NCBI RefSeq assembly: GCF_963576615.1
Contig: NC_088717.1
Span: forward strand, 57,615,526-57,679,525
DNA length: 64,000 bases
Direction of reading: 5' to 3'
Source: Watersipora subatra
Lineage: Eukaryota > Bryozoa > Gymnolaemata > Cheilostomatida > Watersiporidae
A model generated the notes under the pieces. It was not told the origin of the DNA. It searched no databases and was given only the letters and a program-made list of their open reading frames with translations. Positions within the stretch are counted from its first letter, which is position 1; every line of letters begins with the position of its first letter. Below, piece after piece: positions 45,101-53,700 of the stretch. The translations under genes and the position numbers were made by a program.

Positions 45101-46912
45101 ACATGCTGTCTCAAATGATTCTATTGAACCTTTACTCATTGACTGAACGTGGTATACATGTTGTCTCATATGATTCTATTGAACCTTTACTCATTGACTG
45201 AACATTGTATACATGTTGTCTCATATGATTCTATTGAACCTTTACTCATTGACTGAATGTGGTATACATGTTGTCTCATATGATTCTATTGAACCTTTAC
45301 TCACTGACTGAACATGGCATGCGTGTTGTCTCATACGATTCTATTGAACCTTTACTCTCTGACTGAACAGAAGTAGTTATTATGTAAGACTGATATGGTA
45401 TGAAACAGAATACTTTTAATATTAGACATGTGAATTATGCTTTAAAAAAGTGAGAATTTGAACTGTACAACACCCAGTTAGATTGTAAAACTAATAGTTC
45501 ATGTTTTGTGATTTACAAATGCATAATATGAACCTTGTATGATGTGCATATCAGTTGGCACAATGGTACTAGCCACTTGCACATCGTGTGTAGCAGTGCA
45601 AATTAGCATATAGGTTTGTACTTTCATTGGTCAGCACATGCAATCTCTGAATGCAACACTTTTTTCGACAAAAACATCAGCCATTTTGTAGCAAAAGTTT
45701 TGCCTAAGTATTAGCAAAATTTGTAACCAGCAGGTGTAAATAGTCCCTTCCTGGCATGTATTCTCCTTGTCCTACAGGAGAACTCCACTGAGTATGATGG
45801 TGGATTTGATAGTGAAAGCGAAACCATTAAACATTTTTGGGAGGTTGTGCACAATATGTCCGTTGAAGATCAGAAGAGGTTACTTCAGTTCGTTTCTGGT
45901 AAGTTGCTGCAGATATTTCTGTTGTGGGAGGCAACCCTACATAATGGGGCGGCAACCCTACATAATAGGGCATAGTTCTACAGCTATAGAATTTGAACAT
46001 TGGTCAGAAAATCTGAAGTGAAATTTTTTCTAATGAAATTTTTCCGAATAAGTTTTTCGAAACAGCGCAGTTTGTACATCGGTACGAATTTCCCCAATTA
46101 TCTTTGACATTGTTTAGTTCTATGGTGATGGAAGGATTTTAAACAGCACTTCACACTCTAATTTTTTAACTTAAAAATCATGGCTCTTGAGACCATCAGG
46201 GCTCATGGTTGTAGTGATGAATTGAAACTACAAATAACAGAGAAACATGAGCATCACACATCTTCAGATAATTCTTCATCAATCTTTGAAGCCACGTTGT
46301 AGTTATTGTGAGGAGGAATGTGAAAATGATGTGGAGAAATTACTGTGATGCAGTTCAAAAAAGTTTCAACATTAAAACAAAAATATTATGCTAATTTAAA
46401 GTACAGACAGTTCAATTTTGACTAGCTTCTTATTTCTATGACCATCCCTACCTAGATCACATCCGTTTTCTGATCACCAAGTTTACACGTGTCCCAAAGT
46501 GCGAGTGTTGACATATGAAGTTGATTTGTTCCGATATTTGCTTTGTATGTTGAGGCTTGACTGTACACATAACAAGCTTACCAAACAAAAATCTGGCGGT
46601 ATCAACTATAATCTAGATAAAGCTAATAACAATAATGATATAGTTGAATTCCAGAGCTAATTCGATTGTATTATCATTCTCTCATAATATTATTATTGTC
46701 ATTGATTGTGAGCAGGCAGCGACCGGGTGCCTGTTGGTGGCCTTGCCAAGCTGAAATTGGTCATAGCCAAAAATGGTCCCGACTCCGACAGACTTCCTAC
46801 CTCCCACACCTGCTTCAACGTGCTCTTGCTACCAGATTACAATAACCTAGAAAAACTTAAGGAAAGGCTTCTGCTAGCCATCACTCACGCTAAAGGGTTT
46901 GGCATGCTATAG
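21114..46912 (+). CDS. UBE3A: UBE3A/E6AP HECT-type E3 ubiquitin ligase, 15 coding exons, complete
   Basis: Encodes an 819-residue orthologue of UBE3A (human about 850-875), which takes ubiquitin from an E2 onto a catalytic cysteine and then to substrate lysines. The spliced CDS is 2460 nt, and all 14 junction phases agree. Domains in order: a short acidic N-terminus, an AZUL zinc finger (about 24-90) with [11 protein letters not shown] plus a fourth Cys in exon 3, a middle region, then the HECT domain (about 470-819). The HECT domain has [21 protein letters not shown] in the N-lobe and SHTCFN in the C-lobe. Cys787 (TGC 46811-46813) sits 32 residues before the end, exactly as in human. The C-terminus KGFGML is also conserved. 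Introns carry at least nine minisatellites and several DNA transposons. Orthology is secure; UBE3A has paralogues in the HECT family, but none with AZUL plus this HECT. Confidence 0.97.
21460..21685. repeat. degenerate about 40-bp repeat, 5-6 copies, UBE3A intron 1
   Basis: Units containing GTTTCACTTTATATTATCAG and TTCAACTATACTATG recur with indels. The rest of intron 1 (to 22227) shows nothing recognised. Confidence 0.7.
22228..22396 (+). CDS. UBE3A: UBE3A exon 2, AZUL zinc finger (aa 21-77)
   Basis: Encodes [28 protein letters not shown], three of the four zinc-ligand cysteines of the AZUL domain that recruits proteasome subunit PSMD4/Rpn10 in human E6AP. Acceptor TTGCCAG|, donor AAGCAG|GTGGGT, ending in phase 0. 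Confidence 0.95.
22627..22859 (+). CDS. UBE3A: UBE3A exon 3 (aa 78-154)
   Basis: Supplies the fourth AZUL cysteine (VECT), a Ser/Thr/Pro/Gln-rich linker, and then [14 protein letters not shown], matching the LIGRVFSS region of human UBE3A. Acceptor GTCTTAG|, donor TTTAG|GTAGGT, phase 2. Confidence 0.92.
22860..24731. other. UBE3A intron 3
   Basis: Apart from the tRNA-like module it contains a local inverted and direct repeat of CTCAGGTCGAGAT and its complement at about 23815-23870. No additional exon is needed because exons 3 and 4 join in phase. Confidence 0.6.
23206..23280 (+). repeat. tRNA-like module, copy 1, in UBE3A intron 3
   Basis: Shows an A-box-like GCAGTTGATAGTGTG and a B-box-like GGTTCAAATCC about 40 bp apart, followed by a T-run (CTTTTTC). 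It is too diverged for a functional tRNA. It is most likely the tRNA-derived part of a SINE or composite repeat; compare the copies at 50744 and 55325. Confidence 0.6.
24732..24901 (+). CDS. UBE3A: UBE3A exon 4 (aa 155-211)
   Basis: Encodes [15 protein letters not shown]... then a helical stretch ITSL.. to TGLAI, matching the human VQSFRK segment and the DIDAIRRVYTRLLS-like region. The acidic insert present in human is much shorter here. Acceptor GTTGTAG|, donor TATTG|GTGAGC, phase 1. Confidence 0.9.
25259..25357 (+). CDS. UBE3A: UBE3A exon 5 (aa 212-244)
   Basis: Encodes [16 protein letters not shown] and a hydrophobic helix ending SPEFI, equivalent to human LTYHNVYSRDPNYLNLF..HSPEYL. Acceptor TTGACAG|, donor TATTG|GTGAGT, phase 1 on both sides. 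Confidence 0.93.
25515..25696. repeat. 22-bp tandem repeat, 8 copies, UBE3A intron 5
   Basis: The unit AGTAGATCTGCTAGGTTCTTAG is nearly identical in all copies. It begins about 155 bp after the exon 5 donor and is not similar to the junction. Confidence 0.95.
25868..26079 (+). CDS. UBE3A: UBE3A exon 6 (aa 245-315)
   Basis: Encodes [20 protein letters not shown] and [16 protein letters not shown] to [11 protein letters not shown], matching human [33 protein letters not shown] and NDDDAIVAASK. The acceptor ATTGTAG at 25861-25867 was fixed by phase. Donor CCAAG|GTATGC, phase 0. Confidence 0.95.
26116..26788. mobile_element. TA-flanked MITE with CCGTAAGTCC ends, UBE3A intron 6
   Basis: The 673-bp element has terminal inverted repeats of about 32 bp (CCGTAAGTCCTCATGCTCAA at the left, the inverse at the right), both containing the GC-rich block GCCGCGCGGC. 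It is flanked by TA (26114-26115 and 26789-26790). There is no transposase. It is GC-richer than its surroundings. Confidence 0.88.
26999..27119 (+). CDS. UBE3A: UBE3A exon 7 (aa 316-355)
   Basis: Encodes [17 protein letters not shown], matching human LKMVYYANVVGGEVDT, then a polar linker to EFIQ. Acceptor CTTGTAG|, donor CAGA|GTGAGT, phase 1. A minisatellite starts right at the donor. Confidence 0.93.
27120..27385. repeat. about 32-bp repeat, 8 copies, starting at exon 7 donor
   Basis: Units of TAGTCATGGCGTTTATTAC then AACTTTCCTATC. The first unit begins at the genuine donor (GTGAGTCATTGTGTTTATTAC), where later units have GTAGTCAT in place of GTGAGTCAT. The copied sites are weaker donors than the original. 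Confidence 0.88.
27560..28003. repeat. 34-46-bp repeat, about 10 copies, UBE3A intron 7
   Basis: Units share GGACAGATAAATCCTTGC then TTTAATATCATTGA, with spacers varying between copies (TGGTCGA, TTTGCTTGGA, TTTGGTTGA). It is open on the minus strand for over 100 codons, but only as a by-product of the repeat. Confidence 0.93.
28109..29146. mobile_element. pogo/Tigger-like TIR element, copy 1, UBE3A intron 7
   Basis: The 1038-bp element runs from CAGTCAAACATGGATAACTC to its exact inverse, flanked by TATA runs with TA on both sides (28107-28108 and 29147-29148). CAGT ends and TA duplication fit Tc1/mariner, pogo/Tigger-type elements. No transposase. The centre (about 28738-28897) is a large imperfect palindrome with arms of about 75 bp. 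A rearranged relative lies at about 35085-35661. Confidence 0.88.
29411..29598 (+). CDS. UBE3A: UBE3A exon 8 (aa 356-418)
   Basis: Encodes [20 protein letters not shown] and [20 protein letters not shown], matching human [20 protein letters not shown] and [20 protein letters not shown]. Acceptor ACCCCAG|, donor AAAGG|GTATTC, ending in phase 0. Confidence 0.95.
29599..31310. other. UBE3A intron 8, nothing recognised
   Basis: AT-rich intron with no repeats array, transposon ends or coding sequence that I could support. Confidence 0.5.
31311..31505 (+). CDS. UBE3A: UBE3A exon 9 (aa 419-483)
   Basis: Encodes [32 protein letters not shown] and [17 protein letters not shown], closely following human UBE3A up to the start of the HECT domain. 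Acceptor CTTTTAG|, donor GTTGAG|GTATGC, phase 0. Confidence 0.96.
31670..31850. repeat. 29-30-bp repeat, about 6 copies, UBE3A intron 9
   Basis: Degenerate units of TTGTGTGCCATGTTGACATT then CAGCTGCAG, 165 bp into the intron. Confidence 0.8.
32800..33305. repeat. 47-bp minisatellite, about 11 copies, UBE3A intron 9
   Basis: Units of CTCTGGCGCGTATGTTGTAT then CTATGCATCC, then TACCATGGCTGCAGCCG. Three forward frames are open for 180-200 codons, an effect of a regular stop-poor unit rather than evidence for a protein. Each unit carries CCATGG and CTGCAG palindromes. Confidence 0.95.
33625..34028. repeat. 60-bp minisatellite, 6-7 copies, UBE3A intron 9
   Basis: Units of GTACAGGCTCGGTAGTTGTA then ATGGGTCTGAGACAACTGG, then TAATTGTACCATTTACCATT. 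Each unit contains TTGTACAG, a weak 3'-splice-like site. It ends about 350 bp before exon 10. Confidence 0.95.
34377..34521 (+). CDS. UBE3A: UBE3A exon 10, HECT N-lobe (aa 484-531)
   Basis: Encodes [36 protein letters not shown] and EEIFNPDF, almost identical to human. Acceptor ACTGTCAG|. The donor TTTTG|GTTGGT is a weak GT site, but phase 1 and homology require it. Confidence 0.96.
35085..35661. mobile_element. pogo/Tigger-like element, copy 2, truncated, UBE3A intron 10
   Basis: Its right part, from about 35535, is the inverse of 28109-28250, ending GAGTTCTCCAAGTTTGACTA. Its left part, from about 35085, matches 28675-28800 in direct orientation, including the GTGATGTGACTGC hairpin arm. The internal order differs from copy 1, so this is a rearranged or incomplete copy. 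Confidence 0.7.
35692..35721. other. GC-rich hairpin
   Basis: TGGGGCGGCT and AGCCGCCCCA form a perfect 10-bp stem around a 9-base loop, just beyond the truncated transposon, in otherwise AT-rich intron DNA. A terminator, structured RNA or transposon remnant are all possible; nothing decides. Confidence 0.6.
36422..36627 (+). CDS. UBE3A: UBE3A exon 11, HECT (aa 532-600)
   Basis: Encodes [35 protein letters not shown] and [15 protein letters not shown] to SSHP, the core of the HECT N-lobe that contacts the E2. Acceptor TCTGCAG|, donor CATCCT|GTGAGT, phase 0. Confidence 0.97.
36677..39126. mobile_element. TTAA-flanked long-TIR element, copy 1, interrupted, UBE3A intron 11
   Basis: Starts AGGTTGACTTGCAACAAAAT and ends with its inverse, flanked by TTAA (36673-36676 and 39127-39130). 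The inverted repeats extend about 150 bp. Removing the nested element at 36711-38231 leaves about 927 bp, matching the intact copy at 40388. TTAA duplication is typical of piggyBac-type transposition, but the ends do not look like classical piggyBac. No transposase. Confidence 0.85.
36711..38231. mobile_element. CYGTAAAACCTC element, copy 2, nested insertion
   Basis: A 1521-bp element with CCGTAAAACCTCTAATTG at the left and the inverse at the right, flanked by TA at 36709-36710 and 38232-38233. It interrupts the TTAA element at its CAGT-TA-TTTGG sequence. It is longer than copy 1 and carries internal repeats of GAGGTGGCGGTCAA-like subterminal sequence. No intact transposase ORF was seen. Confidence 0.88.
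39150..39530. repeat. 26-bp minisatellite, about 15 copies, UBE3A intron 11
   Basis: Units of CACCTGTTGTTCATGTCACT then TTTTCT, with C/T-rich variants. It starts about 25 bp after the end of the TTAA-flanked element. Confidence 0.93.
39982..40146 (+). CDS. UBE3A: UBE3A exon 12, HECT (aa 601-655)
   Basis: Encodes [20 protein letters not shown], then KNMFGE to VTNDNRK, matching human [20 protein letters not shown] and ITNENRK. Acceptor ATTTCAG|, donor AGAAAG|GTCAGT, phase 0. Confidence 0.95.
40388..41248. mobile_element. TTAA-flanked long-TIR element, copy 2, UBE3A intron 12
   Basis: An 861-bp uninterrupted relative of the element at 36677. TTAA is at 40384-40387 and 41249-41252, with AGGTTGACTTGCAACAAAAT at the left and the inverse (ending GCCAACCA) at the right. 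Long inverted arms with TATTTTGCACCTACAACACA motifs. No transposase. Confidence 0.85.
41530..42968. repeat. 33-bp minisatellite, about 43 copies, UBE3A intron 12
   Basis: Units of GTAGATAGTGAGCAGGTGTC then TCATAACTTAACT (11 codons, [11 protein letters not shown] if read). A 458-codon open frame runs through it from 41375. Homology shows UBE3A exon 12 joins exon 13 directly, so the array is intronic unless rarely included. On the minus strand many units contain CTACAG|GTAAGT, a perfect 5' splice consensus. Confidence 0.95.
43043..43219 (+). CDS. UBE3A: UBE3A exon 13, HECT (aa 656-714)
   Basis: Encodes [40 protein letters not shown] and [14 protein letters not shown], matching human [20 protein letters not shown] and ICGSRNLDFQAL. 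Acceptor ATTGTAG|, donor GCCATG|GTATGC, phase 0. A 55-bp array starts on this donor. Confidence 0.96.
43214..45365. repeat. 55-bp minisatellite, about 39 copies, seeded on exon 13 donor
   Basis: Units of GTATACATGTTGTCTCATAT then GATTCTATTGAACCTTTACT, then CATTGACTGAACGTG. The first unit includes the true donor ATG|GTATGCATG, so most later units repeat GTG|GTATACATG. Higher-order structure is visible: a block at about 43595 recurs at 44200 (605 bp, 11 units), and 44589-44783 recurs exactly at 44924-45118 (335 bp). Reading through from exon 13 reaches TGA at about 43321. Confidence 0.96.
45778..45898 (+). CDS. UBE3A: UBE3A exon 14, HECT C-lobe hinge (aa 715-754)
   Basis: Encodes [20 protein letters not shown] and [19 protein letters not shown], matching human [20 protein letters not shown]. 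Acceptor CCTACAG|, donor TCTG|GTAAGT, phase 1. Confidence 0.97.
46716..46912 (+). CDS. UBE3A: UBE3A exon 15, catalytic Cys and stop (aa 755-819)
   Basis: Encodes [34 protein letters not shown] and [11 protein letters not shown] then TAG. The thioester cysteine is TGC at 46811-46813. Acceptor GAGCAG|. Confidence 0.98.
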
Positions 46913-47607
46913 GTAAAATAGGAAATCATATGCTGCTGGCTCAGTTGCCTAGATATGAAACTTCGTAGCCTCGGCTCATACGTAGCTGCTACAACTTAAA
47001 GCCATGGTTCTGAGCGAGAACAGGTCAGCGAAGTTGGCTTCAATGATACGAATACATTGTCTTGCTGTTTGCCCAGTGATCATGATATTTGTAATATTAA
47101 ATATTACGGGGATTATTTGTATGTAAAACAATCATACTCTATTACCCCCACTCTAAATCATTGCTTTAAAGCTTATGTTTCTGTCAACCGGTTTGTCATC
47201 AGTATATTTTTCCTTTGGCACTTCTATTTTAAGGTCTGAACAATGTTAAAGCAATTGTCGTAGTGTTAAATACTGCGCATTGTTCAATGATGAAATTATT
47301 TCTAGTTGTTTTGCATGTTGTGAGAAAACATTCTGTAGGAAGCTCTCATTCGTTGGCTCTGTTGTTATTATTTATGTTCTTGCTGACCCACACACTGATA
47401 TATGCTCACCCATATACCTCGGTATGAATTATTTCGTATCGGCTTATGAAATATTTGTTTAAAATCATAGCAATTGTGAAGTTAAAATCCATTATTTTAC
47501 CAATTTATCAGTGCTTTTCTACTATCTGTGTCCATGGCATAGTTGAGAAAAAGAATTGCATCAATGAGTGATAACCATTATTATGCTTCTGGTCTTCATT
47601 GAAGCAA

Positions 47608-47613
47608 AATAAA
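47608..47613 (+). terminator. UBE3A: polyadenylation signal AATAAA for UBE3A
   Basis: AATAAA lies about 695 bp after the UBE3A stop. Cleavage would fall at about 47625-47640, almost touching the POLR1A stop codon at 47663-47665 on the other strand. Confidence 0.6.
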
Positions 47614-47662
47614 GAAAGCTATAAACATAACGCTATTTATAGTTATCTCGTGTGTAGTATTC

Positions 47663-47784
47663 TCATTCCTCCACTAATCTGTCTCCCTTGCTCACTGTCA
47701 CACACTCAAATGATCCTGTCCCAACCTTTACCGTTCTTCCAACGACAATCCTAGCAGATGGAGAGTCCAAATCATCAACGGCAC
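47663..47784 (-). CDS. POLR1A: POLR1A last exon and stop (fragment aa 511-550)
   Basis: Encodes [20 protein letters not shown] then [17 protein letters not shown] and TGA, matching the human ending [21 protein letters not shown] with a longer charged tail. Acceptor CATACAG|. Confidence 0.95.
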
Positions 47785-50700
47785 CTGTATGATAAAGAAC
47801 TGACATGCTGATCTTGTTGATGTCTGCTGGTAAGAGGGGTTGGCACAGATAAAAGTAGCAGCATCTTATTATGCAATAAAAATATGTTTATGAAAAGCTA
47901 AAAAATTAGGTCTGTGAGCTGGTCAAGCAAGCCTTGCTGACTTCACATTCAATCATTGGAATGTACAACAGTGGTCACCAGTTATTAGATTTACCAAAAA
48001 ATATGGATGCTGAGTGCTGTTGTACTTATCTGTACATTTCTTATAAAATATGACAGTGAGCACGCCATGAATTCAGCAATTATCTGGTTAGAAAAAACCC
48101 AATAATGTGACAATGGTATCATTGTCACGTTAGGGGGGTCACATCACATTGTCACATCATTGTCACCCTTGTCACAACAAGGGTATCGGGGCCTGTTAAT
48201 CATCTTCTAGTGAGTGAATTTCATTGCATTTGGTTTTTCGCTAGCAGGTTGAATCACGGGGCCTGCATTTTATATAGGTAACCAGTGGTAGGTAATAGTG
48301 AAACTTAACCCTTTCGCTGCCGTATATGCATTTATGTGTTTTCTAGGGTTGACTACCGCATACGCATTTTTGCGACTTTCCCAGCAATTGCTTTGTAACT
48401 TAATTTTATTATTCGTTGACAACATAACCCACGGTCTTTAAGACTTTTATGAAATTGACAGTGTTGTCTGAAGATTTCTCTATAAGATTAGCCTAAAACA
48501 ACGAAGCAATTTTAAATTATTGTTTGAGAATTCCTACTCTAAAAATGAATATTTTTGTGTAAGTTTTGTTAAGTACTGCGGGAGTCAGAAAACAGGTAAT
48601 TAGTTATGTTGATGACATTACAGCCAATTCAGAAAACAGGTAATTAGTTATGTTGATGACATTGCAGCCAATTCAGATTCAAATTTTCATGATTATACAG
48701 ATAATTAAAGTAGCAGCACTGTCTCTGATAGTGGTGAAAGTAATGGTTTTGTAAGAGTAAGGAACATTGTAGAGGATCGTTTTAGCTTCGCATTGATCGT
48801 AGCTTCACATAGCTTTATCATCGCACAAAGTATAGATACATTGAATTTTTGCATTGCAATGTTGGTAAAAATGTTGGCAAAATAAAATATGTAACAAAAA
48901 TGTTCTAGATAGAGATTGAAATTGAAAAAATACTGTATACATATCATGAAGCAATATCGGCAATTTTCGGTAAAATGGCTGGCACTAGGCCAATAGCCGA
49001 ATTTGTACATGGTTGGCAGTGAAAGGGTTAAATAAAACAACATCTGTTAGTTTCAGTTAAAGGCCAACAATAAATATTACCTGATGTTTACTTTGTTATT
49101 GCTCTCTTGCTAGGAGTACTGGTATTAGCCAGTAAAGGAGTTCATCAATTTTTACATGTAGGATTACATACAATATCACACTTCTATTCCTTATGAGGTT
49201 CGTCAGCTCATAAACCGTACAGGCGTTGCGTTATAACACTAGCAATGCGATCAGTAGAAAAACCACCTGTTCTCTAGTCTCTCCAGACCATGTAAACAGG
49301 TATCTGTAGAGAGACATATGCGACCAGGTGTCCACAAGTGTCATGCATGACATGTGGGTACTCACCCGCTAACATTGTCTGCTTGAGAAACATTGTGGAA
49401 GCTTCGTAGGTCATTTTCTGCAATGATGAGGCGTGAGAGAGGAGACCCGATCTATTGAAAGCCTTGTATTTTCCGTCAAATGTCAGATAATCAGCTATTA
49501 GGGAGAGATGCCTGTAGTTGACTGTGATGCCATACGCTGCGAACACATCTCGGATTTCCTGCAAGCAACATAGACTACCACTTAATCTGTATACAGAAAA
49601 TAGAAAACAGGAAACCTATTCTTGCATGAGCAATACAGTTGTGAATTGTATTCTGCCTACCGGGCACATACTATAATGTATATACAAGGAGTGAGTAGCA
49701 AGTTTTAATCTAAAAACCTTTGACTGTATCTTACTTAACAAGACTCGAAGTTGTCGTTTTGACACAGCTGAAACCTAAAAATCATGAACATGAAAAGGGC
49801 CCACCCTACCCACTAGCTTGAATCAATTAAATGTAGATCAGAACTAACATTTTGCTATGAAAATTTAGGCAGAAGCCATAGAACGAAGAAACACTGCGCT
49901 GATGGTTATTTATGAGTAGATGTATTTCCTCACTAGCATAATTCTAGTTGTAAGGCCTAGCTACACACACAGACAAAATGCAGAGGCAACGCGTAGTGTA
50001 CATATTCACTGTGGCTACAGTCACTGACACTGTTATACATGTATGATACATCGTGTTGAGTAATAGAATGACGAATAAAAGTTGGCCTTAGTTGTGTGAA
50101 GGCTACAACGTTCTGGATAATCCATTAGTGTTGTTGTTAGTGTTATCAAAGTACCATCATGTATTAAAGAAAAAATGGGTAATTATAAAAATACAGGAAT
50201 CAACTTCAGGAAAAATGGGGTTACTACAGGTACTTTACAATCTATCTAAAAGGTTTTAACTGTTAAGAATTTACAAAAGTGGCCTTCATATATCGGTTAC
50301 AGAAATGCCTTTGTCCATATGTAAATACTTGTTGGCATGAAGCCACATCATCATCGTTTAAATGCAAACCTTAAATAAAATGAAATCATTTATTTTAGCC
50401 AATCACAGATCCATCAGCAATATCGTGCTCGATGTAAACGAACAAAGCATTTTTGTTAGTGTGTCTAGCCGCACCTTACGAATCTGGTGAGCAGGCAAAT
50501 TGTGATAAAACAAGCTTTCTCACCTTGATGAGGACCCGACAGGCAGCCTCGATACCGTAATTTTCAGCCATTGCATGAATATCATTGGTGTAGAGCTTGC
50601 TGATGTCTAGTATGCTGTCATACTGCAGCATCCGCTGAAATAAATTATTATTAAAGGCATGTACACTAAAAAATCTATGTACATAAATATGAGTGTCTGT

Positions 50701-53700
50701 CATTTGTATGTCCAATTACAGAGATAAAATCTAATAACGAAAAATCTGCTCCCCACTGGGATTGAACTCAGAGCCTCCACAGCTGCAGACCTGTGAGCTA
50801 ACCACTAGGCCAAGTGGCTGCATTGCTATACAAGGGAATAACTGTGCATACTGCATACCAATACACCTGCCAATTTTTATTGCCACTCGTTAAACTTGCA
50901 TGCTTCATCTAGCACGCTTGAAGATCATGATGCAATCTCAATATAAAGCTGGCTCAAATTATCATAGAGGCTCTTATTATAGTAAATATCTAGACTAGCT
51001 TAAGTTACTAGCTTAAGTTACTAGCTTAAGTTACTAGCTTAAGTTACTAGCTTAAGTTACTCAAATTCATTGGGTAAAGAAACTTTTTGCCAAATGAAAA
51101 TAAATTTTTTATGCCAAAACTTTTTTTATTACCCGTGCAACGCCCGACATTTATTAGTATGGTGTAAGAGGTATCTGATGTTCTGTTAACTATGCCATGA
51201 GCAGATATCTGGCACACTATTAACCATGTCATAAAAGGTATCTGGCACACGATTAACTAAGTCATAATAGGTGTCTAGCACACTATTAACTGTATCAGAA
51301 GCAGTATCTGGTATGGCGTATAACTAGACAACATCCCATTTCCTTTGTTTTACCAATTTTCCTAACCTGAATGTTCACACCATCAGTCTTCAGTCTAGGA
51401 GGATCATCCTTGCACTTTGGCTCAGTGAGAATAGCTTTACTGACACCCCGTACAACTTTCTCCGGATCACAGACTAAAGTAGCCCTAGCTACACTTTCAA
51501 TAACTGGAGTCATATCCACTTCTGTATTTGACAGTGGGTACTACAAAAGAAGCCCGCAACCCTAAAGATCACACAACGTAAACATCGTGGTAAACAGACA
51601 TTTGATAAAGCATTGACAAAAGGAGCCAGACACTTACAACAATTAGAATTTGAATGCAAGTTTTACAATGACAAACAAACGCTTCATCTTATAAACTTTC
51701 TGACGCTAATAATAACATCAATTCATCGAAAGATGGCTAATGCTCAACAGTGTTGAATTATCTGCACACATTCGGCGCACTGCATGTAGTTACCATTATT
51801 ACAATATTACACAAGCCATGAATACTTGTAGACTACTCCCTCTTTTTATCTGTGTAGGTGTCTCTGAACATGTACTACAGTGCCCCCTAGGGTTATGATT
51901 AACCTGTTATACGATTTTTTCGCCTTACGATGAGGATTACTCAAATGTTTTTTCGACCTTGCCATGCAACATTTTTTCGCCATACGATATCATCAAAAAT
52001 TTCTCGCAAATTTCAAATTTGGCAGTCGGTGTGCTGAATACGTGGAAATAACAAAGATGCCGATTTGCTATTAGCCAAAATCCCTACCACAACGCGTGAA
52101 AGAGATACGATTCTCTCTCACTCACTCTCAGTTCAGCGTTATTCATTATTATAAAAACGAAACCGGAAAACGGTGATAAAATTTTAGCCGATGACAAAGT
52201 TGAAGTTTAGTAAGATACATACTAAAACTTACCGTAGCTTCAACTATGTGTTTCATAAGCTAAGTTAATTTAAGTTAAATTCAACGTTTGTTATACATCC
52301 GCCTCAAAGGTAAGAACTCCCTACGGTACATACTGCACAAAGTCCATTGTAATGTTACATTTTATCGCGGATCATAACCACTAAATTAAGTTACTGTAGA
52401 TAACTATAGTTACTAAGGTTAACATATTATTTTGTTACTAATTTTTAATATGTACAGTACGCATATAAAATATGTTTGCATTAGATAATTATTATGGGTT
52501 TCCATACCCTTCTACATGTATATGACATCTTCGCCTTACGATGGCAACACTGGAATGAATTAAAATCGTATGGAGAAGGTCCACTGTACTAGTGTTATGT
52601 ACACTAATACCTTTAGAAACGAGCTTAATTTGTTCCGAAACTGAGCTCGTATATCAATTCACTTGTATATCAAATCAGATTTTCCAATATAAACACTTCT
52701 AAAAAACACCTAAATGGGTATTATCAATTTTGTAACTTTTTCAAACTGACCAAATGAGAAAGACCAAGTGATGTTGTTCTCGAAAGCAGCCTCTAGTATA
52801 CTCATCCACCTAGCGGCCACATTGAGTACTGTTTTACATTTTTATATCTTGGAAATATCATGTCTCGTACCTCGAGGCAAAAGCTTGCCCAGAATTTTCC
52901 TCGTATCTCAAATTGCTTGTATGTAGGGATGCTCTTATCTCAATGTATTACTGAACTAGTAATATGTGCGTAGCCTGGCTTTAAATTTACTTTTTAAACC
53001 ACTGTCATAAAAGAAATGCATGTTTCCAAAGAACTACAAGGTAACGAGTACCATTGGTTCAAATGCAAATGGCAGTACAATTGAAGTTTAAATAGGACAA
53101 CAGATTTACAAGTTCATTACTTCTTTATTCGACATGGTGAGTCATACTAGTGACCTAAATACCATCTTTTCTTAACCAACTAACGCAATCACTCAACCTT
53201 ACCTTGAATGTGATCTGACACCAGCGCTCCTCACCAACATCATAAGAATATCCCACAACTCCAGGCACCCTAACTACAGCCTGCAAATAAAGCATCTTAT
53301 AGCACCAGATTGAAGCACATTGTTTATCCATAGTTTAAAAAGTACTTCAAGGGAGACGATACCAACTTAATGGGTGCAGCAGGTTGCTGGCATCTTATTA
53401 GTCACGGATTAAAACAACTACGTGTGAGGTCGCTAATTAGGTTGTGAGAAAAACAAGAAGCTAACCGCAATTCTCTTTGGGTCTACTTCCTGTTGTTTCT
53501 CAGCAGCCTCACGGAATCGCTTGAGGCGTTTCTTGGCGGAAAGGCTGTCGGGTTGATCCATCGTGTAGTCTTCCACATCAGAATTCTCTTCGGCATCCGT
53601 TGAGAAAGCTGACTCGCCATCTGAAGAAACAACATGTGAGACTTGGGCACATTGAGATCATAATCACACCATAATGATTAGCTGTACGTTAGGTTGATAA

